NCBI GenBank assembly: GCA_963556145.1 | Contig: OY744470.1 | Coordinates: 5,766,001-5,830,000 of the forward strand | Origin: Hygrocybe punicea | Lineage: Eukaryota; Basidiomycota; Agaricomycetes; Agaricales; Hygrophoraceae | DNA length: 64,000 bases | Reading direction: 5' to 3' | Part shown: positions 21,653 to 33,767 of the stretch, piece after piece | Numbering within the stretch: the first letter of the stretch is position 1 | Layout: every line of letters starts with the position of its first letter | Translations under genes and position numbers: made by a program | Notes under the pieces: model-generated | Databases searched by the model: none | Told to the model about the DNA's origin: nothing | What the model saw: only the letters and a program-made list of their open reading frames with translations

Positions 21653-22184
21653 ACTTGTGCATGACCGTCACTGATGTTAGCCAATAGATGTGCTTAGAGG
21701 GTAATGCGGATCGAGTGTGCTCAATGCGCAGACTTGTGTATCACGATGCGCACCATAGTCTACATATTGTCAATACATTGCAGCCATGTAGATAGACACC
21801 TTTTGGGGGTATAAAGGTACATTGATGTTTAGTCCCACACTAGCCTAGCCCAAATTATTTAGAGAACAGTAGATATAATGGGTAGCTCTGAGACAGCATA
21901 CGACAAGAGCTATTTGAGGTACATGACACAGGTAACAAAGTTCGTTCAAAAAAACATTTTCAAGGATGCGCTTGAAGAATGAAGACAATATCTCAGTTAA
22001 GAAGAACTTCATGGCAAAAGTGCAGTACCTCATGGAGGCGACCTCTTGCCTTTACATAGGGCAATGGCCATTCATCACTCCTTCCGTCATCCCTCTCCTC
22101 AAGGATTGGCTTGAAGTCATAAAGGAAAGCATTGGCGAGGTGAGCTGTGTTTACTTTTACTTCCAAGTCGTCTATTGCCTTGCA

Positions 22185-22460
22185 AAGATAGCCGGCCAAC
22201 TATCTTCGGGGAGTGGTTGACAGAATAACAACCTAGCTGAAGATAGTTGGCCAGCTATCTTCGGGTAGTGGTTGATAGAATAGATGTGGCCAGTTATCTT
22301 CGGGTAGTCATTGATATGTTTGGATGTAGCCCGAAGATAGCTGGCAAACTATCTTCAGCTATGTTATTATTCTGTCAACCACTCCCTGAAGATAGCTGGC
22401 TACATCTATTCCATCAACCACCACCCAAAGATAGCTGGCCAACTATCTTCAGGCTATGTC
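22185..22460. repeat. Nested palindromic repeats in an intron of P1
   Basis: Multiple copies of AAGATAGCTGGCC and its complement. Two longer inverted matches of about 45-50 bases are seen (around GAGTGGTTGACAGAATAA and GTGGTTGATAGAATAGATGT and their complements). The array fills most of intron 22140-22511. Confidence 0.8.
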
Positions 22461-23434
22461 TACATGTCCGACAACCACCAAGCAATATATACACTGACTT
22501 TTGAACACCAGATATCTAGTTGGATCAAACCCTTCGCTCACTACAAATGCTACATCGCTCGAACCGATCATGAAATGGATGACATCTCTGGCTCAATGTA
22601 CACCCATTTATGCATGCAGCGGTTCGGAATAATAGCCAGTGATCGCACCGCTGACCTTGACGTTCAGGTGAGATTTTAGCTTGTCTTCAATCCGACTTGA
22701 CTTATCTAGCTTCCATTTGGAAGCTTCTGCATTTCTTCACCACCAACCGTAACTTGATGCTTGCCATGGAAGCTCACCTCGTCGATGCTTCACATCGCGT
22801 TAAGCATGTCACTTCCAACAATGAACTGGCCCTCTTTTTCGAGGACGGTTGGGATGATATACTTGAGGCGGAGTTAGACGGTGAGCCAGATGATAGCGAT
22901 AACGATGACCAACCTTTCTCCACTGGCAAACTCATCTCCCAATGACAACATTGGCTTATCAATGGTTTGCGTGGCTTGCTTCGCCCCAGAATGCAGCCCA
23001 AGGACATCCTACTCGAACTTGTTAGGAAAATGATGGCTTACCAGCAGTACACTTTCACCCTCTCTTCCGAGTTGAGGCAACAACCCGGTGGTAAATTGCT
23101 CACTCAAACTGCCTGGCCGTGGCATTTTATCTCCAAAAAATCAGCAAGCAATTCCCACCGCTTGCTCAATGTGCAATTCAAGAGTATCTTGCCACACAAT
23201 TGTATAGGAAGAAGTTGTTTGACACTGTACCATCAGCAAACATCTTGCGTCAAGATCTCCAAGCGATCTTGATGCAAAATATGAAGCCAGCCCGCATAGT
23301 CAATCCTGCTACAGGGGTGTTACGGATCGCTTCTGCAGTGGGCTCCGGCAACAATCAACTTAACTGGGAGGCGGTTTCCAGAGGAGAGAAGAACAGCTTT
23401 CATTGTTGCGTACAGCTAAGACAACACTGCTAAG

Positions 23435-25090
23435 AGGGGGGGGGTCAGGTCTAATGTCATTGCGAGCCGTGGTACCCAAAACAAGATGAGTCTGCCCCAA
23501 GAACCAGACTAAATGTAAAGAAAGGAAAAGAAGAAAAAGTCCGAACCAACAACAAGAACAGTATATATAGTGACTGGTCTTGAGGGGAGGTAAATAGAAA
23601 TACAACCATGAAGCCACAACATGTCCAACTCTCCCATGTGGTCACCATGAGGCATACATGAGGCATCCTCATGTCGATGTTCTCACGATCCAACTGGAGG
23701 CCTGGGTGTCATTGAGGATAGAAGAGGTCCGGATGACTCGGATGATTTGTCATCAGATCATGTGACATGCAGAATTGCCAATTCGGGGTCTATACTTGCT
23801 GTAACAGGCAAGTGTGCAGTCTGGCAGGTGTAATGCACAGTCGGGTCGAAGAGGGGTATCATCCAGTGTAGGATTGGTGAAGGGAATGTCTTGAGGTAAT
23901 GTGGGATATAGCGGCAAGGTTGGTATGAAAGAAAATAAAGGAATGTATGGAGGAAAAACCAACTAAGACTGTGGGCTAGTCGAGGTCAGACATCCAAACA
24001 GTATAAGCTGTACCAGATGATGATGTCTGTGTCAATGACGTATCGAGGGGTGATGTCTTGTCCTGTCTGTGGAACAATGTGGTCCACTTGATGTTGGTAT
24101 TTGTCCAAGAAAGGGTATCATTGTAAACGAGTGTGGGAGGTATCAAGATTATAGATGGAAAAGGATAAATGAACGTGGGTCCAGGTGTCGAGTCATGGCA
24201 TGAGTGACAAGCTGTGGGAACAAGTCGTCGGGTACTGCATTGAAGCGGTGTCGTGCGAACAATATACGATAGGGGTTGGTTCACTGTTTGGGAAGTCATA
24301 TGGTCTGTGGTCGAAGTCCAAAAGAGTATGCTCCGGCGATGGTCGGATTAGAGAGAACAGTGAAATGTCTTGTGATCAGGGATTGTTCAGAGTTCGCATG
24401 CAGGTGAGGAATGTCGTCGGATCGTCAGGGAAGATAATGGTAGGCACAGGGTATGAATATGGAAACCAAATATCCAAGAATGGCAATTGTCAATTATGTG
24501 TCGATATATTGTCGAGGTGGAAGTCGGATGTATCAATGGTAAAAGGGCGTCTACGCCAAAGATAGATCATAACAATGTAGAAACCGATCAGGAAGGTGAT
24601 GGCAATGCTGCCAATAACAATTACGGTAATGAGCTGTGTTGGGAGTACAGCCATTGTGATCAGTTTGTTGTGGGATAGCATAAACAAGATATCGAAGGGA
24701 AAAGACAATGTCGGTGATGTCCGTCGGCAAGGAGACTATTTGGGTACAACAAGGTCATGTGGGATATGTCCATGGTCGGTCTGGATTGTTCTAGAAGAAG
24801 GGACAAAAAGAGAACAAGAATAAGAAAATACAAGGATGTCCAAATGAAGAAAAAATGATGTTGAAACGAAGACAAAGGACAAAATGAAATGAAAAAGGAA
24901 GGTGTGCAGTGCAGAATCGTCATGGTGGGTATCGGAATGGGGATCGGGGTTGGAAGTGGAGTTGGAAACATAACAAGGGGCCGTTGTCTGGCAGCCTCTG
25001 GTCTACTACTGGCCAGACATGCTGAGTGAAGTTCAAACTGACCGGGTTACCCTTGACCTGCCTGACCTTGCCGAGTTGTTGAGCAGCTTC
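23435..25090. mobile_element. Insertion of about 1.65 kb in P1, unclassified
   Basis: Coding similarity to P2 stops after 'RTAKTTLL' and resumes at 'QQDQLTIA'. Between lies unrelated sequence beginning with a G8 run, with a TATATATAG box near 23562 and several minus-strand open frames. One of these (24490-24708) has a strong hydrophobic segment, 'LITVIVIGSIAITFLIGFY'. No terminal repeats or enzyme motifs were found; class is unknown and borders are approximate. Confidence 0.45.
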
Positions 25091-26299
25091 TCATCTCCAG
25101 CAAGACCAGCTCACCATTGCTCGAATCATTGCGACCATTGAAAACAACCCAATATCATTCCTCCGCGCAGCACATGATAAGCACAAGAAGACCATGCCCA
25201 TCAGTCAAGAGGTGTACAAGGCCGTCTCTCACCTTGTCAAGGTTAGCAGCAATTATCGTTCTGATTGTCCTTGACGTTCAAGTACAAACTTCTTTGTTGG
25301 CCAGGCTCTCACTCTGAACGCTACCCGGCTGTGCCTCCGCGACTTCTACAATGACAATGAACACGACATTAAGCTCGAAGAACACCTTACCATCCCTCTC
25401 GATCGTCGTCATTCACTTGCAGATCTACACACCTCCACTAAGGTCACTTGTCCCAGCAGACGTACCAACACGATCGAAAAGCAACCCTTGAAGCAGCTGA
25501 CCCTTGGGCCGAAATCGCAGGGGAAGGGTTAGTGCCATTCATAGAAATAAGCCAAACACAGCTGACCGGTTATCTTTGCACCAATAAATAACCAGATAAA
25601 CGTCGGAAAGGACTTTCAGTTAGGTTCAAAGGTATTATTTTTTATACGTTCACACCTTGCCTCTAAGTCTTGCTGAACATGGCTGACCGTTTATGTTCAA
25701 CCGAACGGCTTAGCTGTGCCTGACCAAGGTGGTCCGAGTCAGCAGTGTGGGTTCTTACAATTATTAATACCAGCCGACCTTGCTCATCAATCCTATATCT
25801 GAACAAGATGCCCCCCAGAAGCTTGCTCAACCTAAGACAGCATTCTATGAGGAGTCTGATAGTGATGGTTGGTGTTGTTCCTGCAAAGTCCACTTTGCCG
25901 GCATTGAACATCCTTGTCCAGATTATTGGGATGATGGACAAGGTTAGAATTTACTGTAGCTTTTACAAGACAATCCAAAGGCATTTATCATCATCATCCT
26001 AACCTGCCCATGTCGACAATTAGAACTGCTCAGCGAAACGGCCATAACTCCAACCACAAAGGGGAAGGAGCCTATGGGTGAGTGTTAATGTTTCTAGTTG
26101 TCTAGCGGAGCTGGTGATGGATGCCTCACACCCAGCCCGCAAACGCACCAGGACTGCCATGAGCCCTTCGCCACCACCAGGTGAGTGTAGATAATATAAT
26201 CATATGTGACCAGTCTCTACATTCATGTTAGTGAGGAGAACCATGCCACGTACCGGGAGCACAGCTGTCGAAGAGCATCCCTTTTTGCCCACCATATGA

Positions 26300-27650
26300 T
26301 CTCACAGTGTTCTTCGCCTTCGTTTGATTTGTTTGTAACACTTGTAAAATCCTAAACTCTCCCACACCGAATTCAATAATACGATCCGTTAGTTATGATG
26401 GCATCAGGCTGGTAGAATGAACATAAGTGATCCACCATGTTCGGGTAAGCACAGGACTTGATACCCTGAACTTAGGTGGCTGACCATGTTCGGGTAAGCA
26501 AAGGACTTGTTACCCCGAACTTATTTATTGCCTTTAGAGTCACAAACCAATGCGCTTCATTCCTGAATCTGATACTTACCATTTCAAACAACCACTTTCA
26601 AGCTTATTTATCTTCACCAATTGATCACAGAACAGTTAGACTTGATTTCAAATACAAATATTATATTACATCGCAACATGAATGATATAATGGCATACGG
26701 GTTTGCAAAGAAAGATGACCTCAGCTATCACGTGGTGGGCAATACCTCAACCTCCTCTACATCCTCAGTCAAGTGAGGCCTTGTTCTCCTGACTTGAAAC
26801 ACCCATCAAGCACTGACACTGATAAATTTTATATACTCAAATTCACATACTTGTTTGAGGGGGAGACGCAACACCAGTATTGGTCCGCTTACACCCTGCC
26901 CCAAGTTAACTGTTACCAATTGATCTGTGTGAACTTGAAATTTATTGTTTGACACTCACCACCCACAGGCTCCTTCCCCTTGACAGAAGAAGGGACTCCC
27001 ATCCTGGTTTCTTCAATGTCTTGCACTTACCGATGGTTTATTTGATGAGTGCGGTTTATTCATTTATTTACAACGTAACAACAAACTCACTCTTGGCTTC
27101 CAAGAGCTCTGTGTCCTCTTAACCATCACTGTCAGCCGATCTCAATCAACAGCCTCAACGGATCACTTACCTGATATGCTCGATATCGGACTGCTTGAGC
27201 GTGCTTCCAGTTGTAAAGTGGACAAGTCTATGGATGTGGAGCCGCCAAACATAGACCATCAGCTAACTTTGCTAAGCTTCATTGTGAAGCCTCCTCTTAC
27301 CTGGTTGCTCTGCTTGATGTTGCCGAACATAACTACGACGTCAGCTATCTTCGGTCAAAGTCTGCTCACATGAATTTTCTTCTCACCTGGTTGCTCTATT
27401 ATAAATGTCACCAAGCATGACCGGTCAGCTGAGTTCATTGATCCATTCTTAAAGATGATTTACCTTGCAAGCCCTCTGCGCTCCCAATCCCTGCCACTGT
27501 GGCCGAAGATGGCAGGCCGGCTATGTTCGCTTACATTAGTGATATTATAAGTAATAGACCCTTGGGGTTATGTATCGTATATAAAATTATTTTTTACCTG
27601 CGCTTAGTTAGCTTGGCCCTGCTTCTGTCCTGCCGGGACCTTCTGTTGGC
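26300..27650. other. Intergenic, with GAACATGG/CCGAACTTA repeat words
   Basis: Contains a tandem pair at 26405-26525 of about 58 bases ('CACCATGTTCGGGTAAGCA') and scattered GTCAGCTATCTTCGG-like words (27340, 27500) related to the P-gene palindromes. No gene is supported. Confidence 0.45.
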
Positions 27651-27654
27651 TCTG

Positions 27655-30600
27655 CTAAAACAGCGAACATGGTCGGTCAGCTATCTTCGGCATTGACATT
27701 TTGACTCTCTTACCTGTGCTTTTTTGGGACATTGACATCGTCTCCCTTTCCCCCGCCGTTTGACAGTTGACTCGGAGGCTCCTTTGCCAATCCATTAGCA
27801 AATGTCGATGATCAACTGGTATCACCAGCAGTTCTTCCATCAAAACGTCATGCTTGTCATCTTGAAACACTTCACGTAGCTGCAACCAAGTTGCATTCAG
27901 CGTAAGGGCCTAAGATATCCATTGAGTACTTCTTTCACCTCTCACTCTTCTCATTACCATTATTACCACTCACCCCGATCAGATGCATAACCACCTCATA
28001 CACCTCTTGACAGACCGCCGCACTCTTTTTGTTCTTTCCAACCGCTGGGTGGTAGAACGACAACGGGTTACCTTCGATGCTTGCAACCATATGAGCGATC
28101 GCCAGTTGATCATGCTCGAGAGCCTTTGCAGCACGAACTCGACTCATCACCACCTCCATTGCTGGCTGACCAGTGGTTACCCAGTCAGTGGGAACAGCTC
28201 CCATTTGATCTGGCCATTGATATTGAACGCGTTTCCTAACCAATTGCTTGGTTTCACGATCGATCACCTGTGCCCACCGCTCTCTTTCGCTGATCAACTC
28301 TTTCAGCAATTGACGCAAATAATTCACCGCTGGCATGCTATCCAACAACCTGTGATGATATCTTCGAGCTGCCAGAAATTCTTGGATCGCACACTGCGCA
28401 ACACATGGCAGTTGTTTCGTGAGCGACTTTTTGTCGAATCTCATCCAATCCCACATTGTTGCTCGGAGCAAATATCCGCCGGGAAGTGTAACCAATCTTC
28501 CCAATGTCACCGTCGATGGATGGCTGATGTAGGCGCTCATCGTCGTGATGATCTCCACTGCGATGTCCTTCGGTTCCTTGCCAGGATTCAGTATTCCACG
28601 CAACTCGTCGATCAGCCAGTGCTGTCTGTGTGAGAGCAATTCACTCGCCCTTGCCCGCAAAGCTGATCCCTTGTCGTCACCTTCTAATGGTTCATCCAGT
28701 TCTGCCTCTAGGATATCTTCCCAACCATCCTAAAAAAAAGCCCCAAGTTCATCACTCTCTTAACCCGATGTGATGCATCCACGAGATACTCTTCCATCGC
28801 GAGGACGCTCTTGCAATGCGTGCTGAAGTAACATAATAGCTTGTTGAATGATCAATTAGTGTTGTTATCCTTTATCCTACATAATGTATTGTTGCTGACT
28901 CACGATCCGTTGCATCTCACTCTCTGGATCTCTTGCCAATATACCACCATCCATGAGGTTTGTGATCATGGCTGCTGAATGGTCGTCCATGTCATGGCTG
29001 CATGTCATCGATCGTTTGTAGGTTGCCATTGGTTCGACCCAAGCAGAGATCTGTTAGCACCAAAATTATTAAGCATCATCTTCTGACAATGTTACTGCAA
29101 ACATAGGAGACTGTCTATGTTCGGGCGAAGGAGGTTCAGCTTAATTTATATTTTGTACTAACCGTCAAGTCTCTGGTTACCGAACATAGCAGGTTACCTA
29201 TGTTCGGACAACCTAATGATTGGTCTCTAGTGATCGAACATAGCAGGTTACCTATGTTCGGACAACCTAATGATTGGTCTCTAGTGATCGAACATAGGTT
29301 ACCTGCTATGTTCGGTAACCAGAGGCTTGACGGTTAGTACAAAATATAAATTAAACCGAACCTCCTTTGTCTGAACATAGACGGTCTCCTATCTTCGCAC
29401 AAAAGCAAAGAATTTATACTTACCTCGGTGATGGTGTGCCGGCTGAATTCAAACCAATCCGTCAAGAACGGTATCATCGATGGCGTGAGGAATGGCCATA
29501 GACCAATGAACAAACACGATGAACCCTCCATCAAGTACTGGATCTTCGCCATCATGTTGTCCTTGATCTTCAACTCCTCCTCGTCCAAGTCCATCTTCGA
29601 CAATTCTATTCGAATAAACGATGACACCTTCGTCATGTAATCCACAAATATCTCCTCGAATGATAAGTCGGTCATCCCTAAACTTTCCCATTCCTGTGTC
29701 ATGCAATCCGTGAAAATCCCGTCCATGCCTCGAATGATCGAATCTGTTAGGAGTGCCGGCTCCTCTTCCAAGTGCTTCAGAGCTTCTAACCCAATTTCCA
29801 CAACTTGCACAGTGCCTCCAAATCTAGTTTATTCTTGGCAGAGATTGCTTTGTCTTGCAGTCGCTGGATCTCTTGGACCGTTGGAAAGTCACCAGGTGAG
29901 AAACAAAACTGTAACTGTTTCGTCAGGTGGCTCGTCAATTCCATCATGAGCTACTTCAAAAGTAAGTATAATTATTCTTCCATAGTAAACCGGTTGTGCT
30001 TACTCCACCGAATACCCCCCAAAGCACCTTGTTTGCCCATTCCAGTTTGATGCATGGCATCATGTAGAATTGTTTACCCAACCGAATCAGCAACGTAGAA
30101 AACTCCAAGATATGCCCACAACTATAAATGGCCATGTATGGACTGCTGTTTCTCATGGACTGAATCAGTCCCTCAACGGCTTCCTCATACTCTGCCTGTC
30201 CCCTTCGCTTCGATTTGACCAGACTCAGAAATGTCTTCCTCAGCTTTTCTTCTGAGGTTTCCTGATATACGTGTAGCATTTCATTTTTTGATAACAGGTC
30301 TGTGACAATGGTTCCCACTTTTTTGACAGCACCTTCCAATAGAATATGCATATTGTCAATAATAAGTAAGAAATGCACAAAACCAAGACAACCCATGATC
30401 ACGGTATAACACCACCATCCATTGTGACACCGCCTCTAACTCCAAAAATGCTGGTGAGCTTTCATCCTCCCTTCTCTTCTGTGCTTTCTTTCATTTCATC
30501 ACCAATTTCTTGAGGAGCTGTTCCAACGTGTACTGGCGATGTCGTCCACCAGGCGCTATCACGAACGGTTGCTTCAGCCCATGTACTGTCTACTCCATTT

Positions 30601-30947
30601 TAAACTGGCAACTTGGCGCCCAAGTTCAGGTCATCCGTATATGTCCCTGGCTTGACCCATTTGGTGTTCATGATGATCAGAAGCACATGTTTTTCCATGT
30701 AATGCTGGATTCTGTTCTCCAGCATCGACTGCATCAGCTTCCCACCCTCCTCCACACTGAGCAGTCTGAAATTGTATTCTCCAAACCTCAACATGATGTC
30801 CGATTTGATGATGTTCATCCTCGCATATCCAAGCAAACACCCTCGTTGCAATTGTTCCATGTGCAGCACAGCGGCACTGAGGGTTTCGGCAGCAGAGATT
30901 TGGTTGGCCTGCTTTGGTCAGTCAGACACTTCTTTGCGGAGTCTTAA
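27655..30947 (-). CDS. Uncharacterised family P, copy P2
   Basis: A multi-exon minus-strand gene. Upstream exons include 30600-30869 ('LLGYARMNIIKSDIMLRFGEYNFRL') and about 29995-30300 ('KTFLSLVKSKRRGQ'). Exon 29424-29810 ends at a consensus donor (GTAAGT). Intron 29051-29423 holds a foldback repeat. The next exon begins 'ISAWVEPMATYKRS' at 29050. Exon 27935-28660 encodes 'HWLIDELRGILNPGKEPKDIAVEII' and 'IAHMVASIEGNPLSFY'. The last exon (about 27655-27900) encodes 'LQLREVFQDDKHDVLMEELL' and runs into a palindromic repeat that supplies its final residues. No known domain is recognised. P2 is less damaged than P1 but intactness is unproven. Confidence 0.5.
29104..29395. repeat. Foldback repeat in an intron of P2
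   Basis: Arms share GTCTATGTTCGG, AATTTATATTTTGTACTAACCG and GGTTACCGAACATAG words and their complements. The centre has a tandem duplicate of about 57 bases (GAACATAGCAGGTTACC...). Its CCGAACATAG core is akin to the CCGAAGATAG core of the P1 intron array. Confidence 0.8.
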
Positions 30948-31134
30948 GTTGCGGCCCACCGTGACAGTGTTAAAATGTTGCTTCTGAGACACAAAAACAG
31001 GTGTTTTGTGGTGGTGGTTTTGGAGAAAATTCAAGGTTTGAGTTTGTTTTTTGGTGCCATCTCGGAGTTCATTTTACATGCCTCATGTTGGGCCTCATGG
31101 CCTTACTTAGAGCCTCATGGTTTACCCTGTTTGG

Positions 31135-31640
31135 AAATAGGCGGCCCGAAGATAGACAATCTGCTAAGTTCGGGAAGGCAGACCACAAGCACCTTTCTTT
31201 ATATATTTGACTTAGACTAGACATTGGACCGAATATAGCAGATCATCTATCTTCGGGCACTCCAAAGGTATATATGATCCTTGTATGTTCAGTCCAATGT
31301 CTAGTCTTAGTCAAATATATAAAGATAGACCGAACATAACAGATCATTTATCTTCGCATTTACAAATGATGACCAATGCCGATGGTCTGAAGATAGATCA
31401 GATCATTCATGATTGGTGGTCTGAAGATAAATGATCTGTTATGTTTGGTCCCAGTTTGTCTATGTGTAAGTCTTATAAAACTGGTTGTCTGACTTCCCGA
31501 ACATAGCAGATCATCTATCCTTGGGCAGTCTGAAGGTATTATTATATGATCTTTGTATGTTCTCGGTCCAACCACTTTGTCTGTCTGGTCTAGTTAAAGA
31601 ATGACTTATGGTCTGTCTTCCTGAACTTGGCGTACTCATG
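31135..31640. repeat. Palindromic CCGAA[G/C]ATAG array
   Basis: Inverted copies of ACTAGACATTGGACCGAA, GCAGATCATCTATCTTCGGG and related words form at least two nested foldbacks upstream of P2. Confidence 0.75.
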
Positions 31641-31924
31641 TTGTAAGGAAGGTGACCTGAAGAAAGTTCACAGTCATCACTCCATAAAAATTAATTGATA
31701 ATAAATAATAAATAATAAATAAATTTAATGCTAAGTCACAAAGTTACTTGCCGACTTAGATAAGACATGCATGGCATACATGCCCACATCTGTCATGCAG
31801 ATGCCGCTGTTGGCAGAGGATTTCTAGAGCGACTCTAGATGTAGCATGGCCAGAGTTACATATTTATACCTACAATTGACATGGTTGTCACCCTTGTGAG
31901 GTAGATGGGGGGCCATCCGCATTG

Positions 31925-32135
31925 CCATCATCGTTGGATGTGGGTCCATCATTGGTTGGGCTGTTGGTGTCCATTGGGGGGACGTCGTCATTGTCGTCAT
32001 TGTCGTTGTCATTGTCATCGTGTTGGTGTTGGTGTTGTAAGTTGTGGTGGAGGCGGCAGTGGTCACGATCATCCGCAGTGGAGGTGGCAGGTTGCTGCTG
32101 CTGCTGGTGTTGCTGTGCTGCTGCTGCTGCCAGCA

Positions 32136-32169
<34 letters not shown>

Positions 32170-32430
32170 TATTGCTGTTGCCATTGCTGCTGCTGCTGCT
32201 GCTGCTGCTGTTGCTGTTGCTGTTGCTGTTGCCATTGCGGTTGCGGTTGCTGCTGCTGCTGCTGCTGTTGCAGTTGCAGTCGCTGGGGGTCATTTGGCCA
32301 TCGTCGTCATCGTCATTGTCATCATCGTCGTTGTCGTCATCGTCGTTGTCGTCATCATCATCATCGTCGGGGTGGTGGAATTGGTGGTGTTGCCACTGCT
32401 GTTGCTGCTGCTGCTGCTGCTGCCATCGAT
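31925..32430. repeat. Compound microsatellite (CTG/TTG, CATCGT)
   Basis: GTCATTGTCGTT-type words at 31980-32040, long imperfect (GCT)n with GTT interruptions at 32090-32275, and (GTCATC)n at 32295-32370. Translations give poly-Cys, Leu or Gln frames, which are artefacts of the repeat. Confidence 0.9.
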
Positions 32431-32483
32431 TCACTCTGACTCACATTGGAATGCAAGGGAGGTTGTTGGGTGGAGTTGACCGC

Positions 32484-33366
32484 TGTAGAGGGTCGACCTC
32501 CCCCTGAGTCCGTATTGTCAAAATATCATGAATCCGGATGAACCCAATGCCTCCTGCATATGAACCTGACATAACCCGACGTAACCTGATGTGACGTGAT
32601 GTGATGTGATGTGATGTGACCGATGTAACCCGACACATTTCGCTTTGTCACAGCCGCTTTTGGACCAAATATGACAGCCTCATAAGCCCCAGAGTTCCAA
32701 TTGTTGGAGATGGATCTCATTGGACTCGATTCCCGACTTTGGACTTGCCTTATATATGCATCCCCTCATCCTTTCGGAGATATGTAGGACATTTTAGATC
32801 TTTTCCTTGGATATGTGTTTTCCCTTCCATGTTCCTGTCTGTGTCGCATTGCAACCCCCCTTTCCACATCGCCATTCCAACTTCTCTTTGTAGTTCCCAT
32901 CGGCCGAAGTAGACTTGACCGAAAGTAGAATACTCACTCATATACTATAAAAACGGTCCCTGATGACTGTACAAAAAAGAGATACCCTTAGTCCCCATTT
33001 CCTTACAGTCAGAATCATGTTTTGATCCCTTCAATTGCTTGTCCTTGTAGACCCCTTAGATTTTTATAGTTCACTTCATCGTCTTTATCATTGTTCCATT
33101 ATTCATTCATCGTTTCCAACCCAATCCAACCCGACCCACTGTACCTGACATCGTTGGCATCATCAGGTTCATTATTATTTATTCATTTTCAGTCCGTTCA
33201 TTGCCGGGTTTGTTATTATTTGTCCAGTTTTACACGGCAGCTTAATATTTTACTGCCATTTCCACTTTTACTATTATTCCTGACACTGATTATCCACCGT
33301 CACTTCTATGCTGACACCCCTAGGTTAGGATCTATCTTCTGATGCCACCACAAACCCACATCTACA
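32484..33366 (+). repeat. LTR-like repeat X, copy 1 (883 bases)
   Basis: Begins TGTAGA and ends TCTACA (inverted ends). Has a promoter-like TACTATAAAAACGG box near 32945 and is about 80-85% similar by eye along its length to 49843-50724. No internal region or second LTR lies nearby, so it looks like a solo LTR. No clear target duplication. Confidence 0.65.
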
Positions 33367-33767
33367 CCACGGGTGCCTTTATGCAGTCAAGGTGGGCCAC
33401 AGGGGGCTGTTCTATGGAAGAAAATGTCAGTAAATTATGAAATGAAGCCATTACTTATCATGGTTGTTGAGTAACATTAGTGTTGAGTCGAAATTGAAGT
33501 CTGGCGTGTGTTTGTTTAAGGTCACATGACCTAAGTTCACGCGACTGCATACAAAAAAATGCAAAAAATTGAGTTTCAAAATGAGTATCTACGTAGGTAA
33601 ATATATATTATGGTTCATGGTTTGAACCACATTTGAATGCAGTTTGAACCGCATGTCAGTGCCAGAACCGCAAACCAAACTTCTGGTCCAGTTCAGCCAG
33701 GTGGCTGAACCAGAACCAAACTTCCGGTTCGGATCAATTCCAAACCAAACTTCAGCATCACTAGATG

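Larger units (their letters stand above)
21878..26299 (+). pseudogene. Uncharacterised family P, copy P1 (damaged)
   Basis: A multi-exon gene closely paralleling P2 on the opposite strand. Recognisable parts: 'YMTQVTKF' then 'MAKVQYLMEATSCLYIGQWPF' to exon end 22139; intron 22140-22511; exon from 22512 ('ISSWIKPFAHYK'); exon with 'HLVDASHRVKHV' and 'GWDDILEAELDGE' (about 22700-22945); 'WLINGLRGLL' (22950 onward); 'AQCAIQEYLA' (23160); 'QQDQLTIARIIATIENN' (25100); and 'ALTLNATRLCLRDFY' (25305). A cysteine/histidine patch (WCCSCKVHFAGIEHPCPDYW) at about 25860-25930 may be a small metal site. Damage: a frameshift near 21980, a TGA at 22943-22945 and a 1.6 kb insertion at about 23435-25090. Function unknown. 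Confidence 0.55.

Noticed and set aside
24490..24708. Envelope-like gene in the P1 insertion
   Set aside because: One hydrophobic stretch in a short frame is not enough; no signal peptide, cleavage site or linked gag-pol.
31905..32507. Long open frames in several phases (up to 200 residues)
   Set aside because: They are poly-Leu, Cys, Gln or Val frames produced by CTG/GTT microsatellites, not genes.
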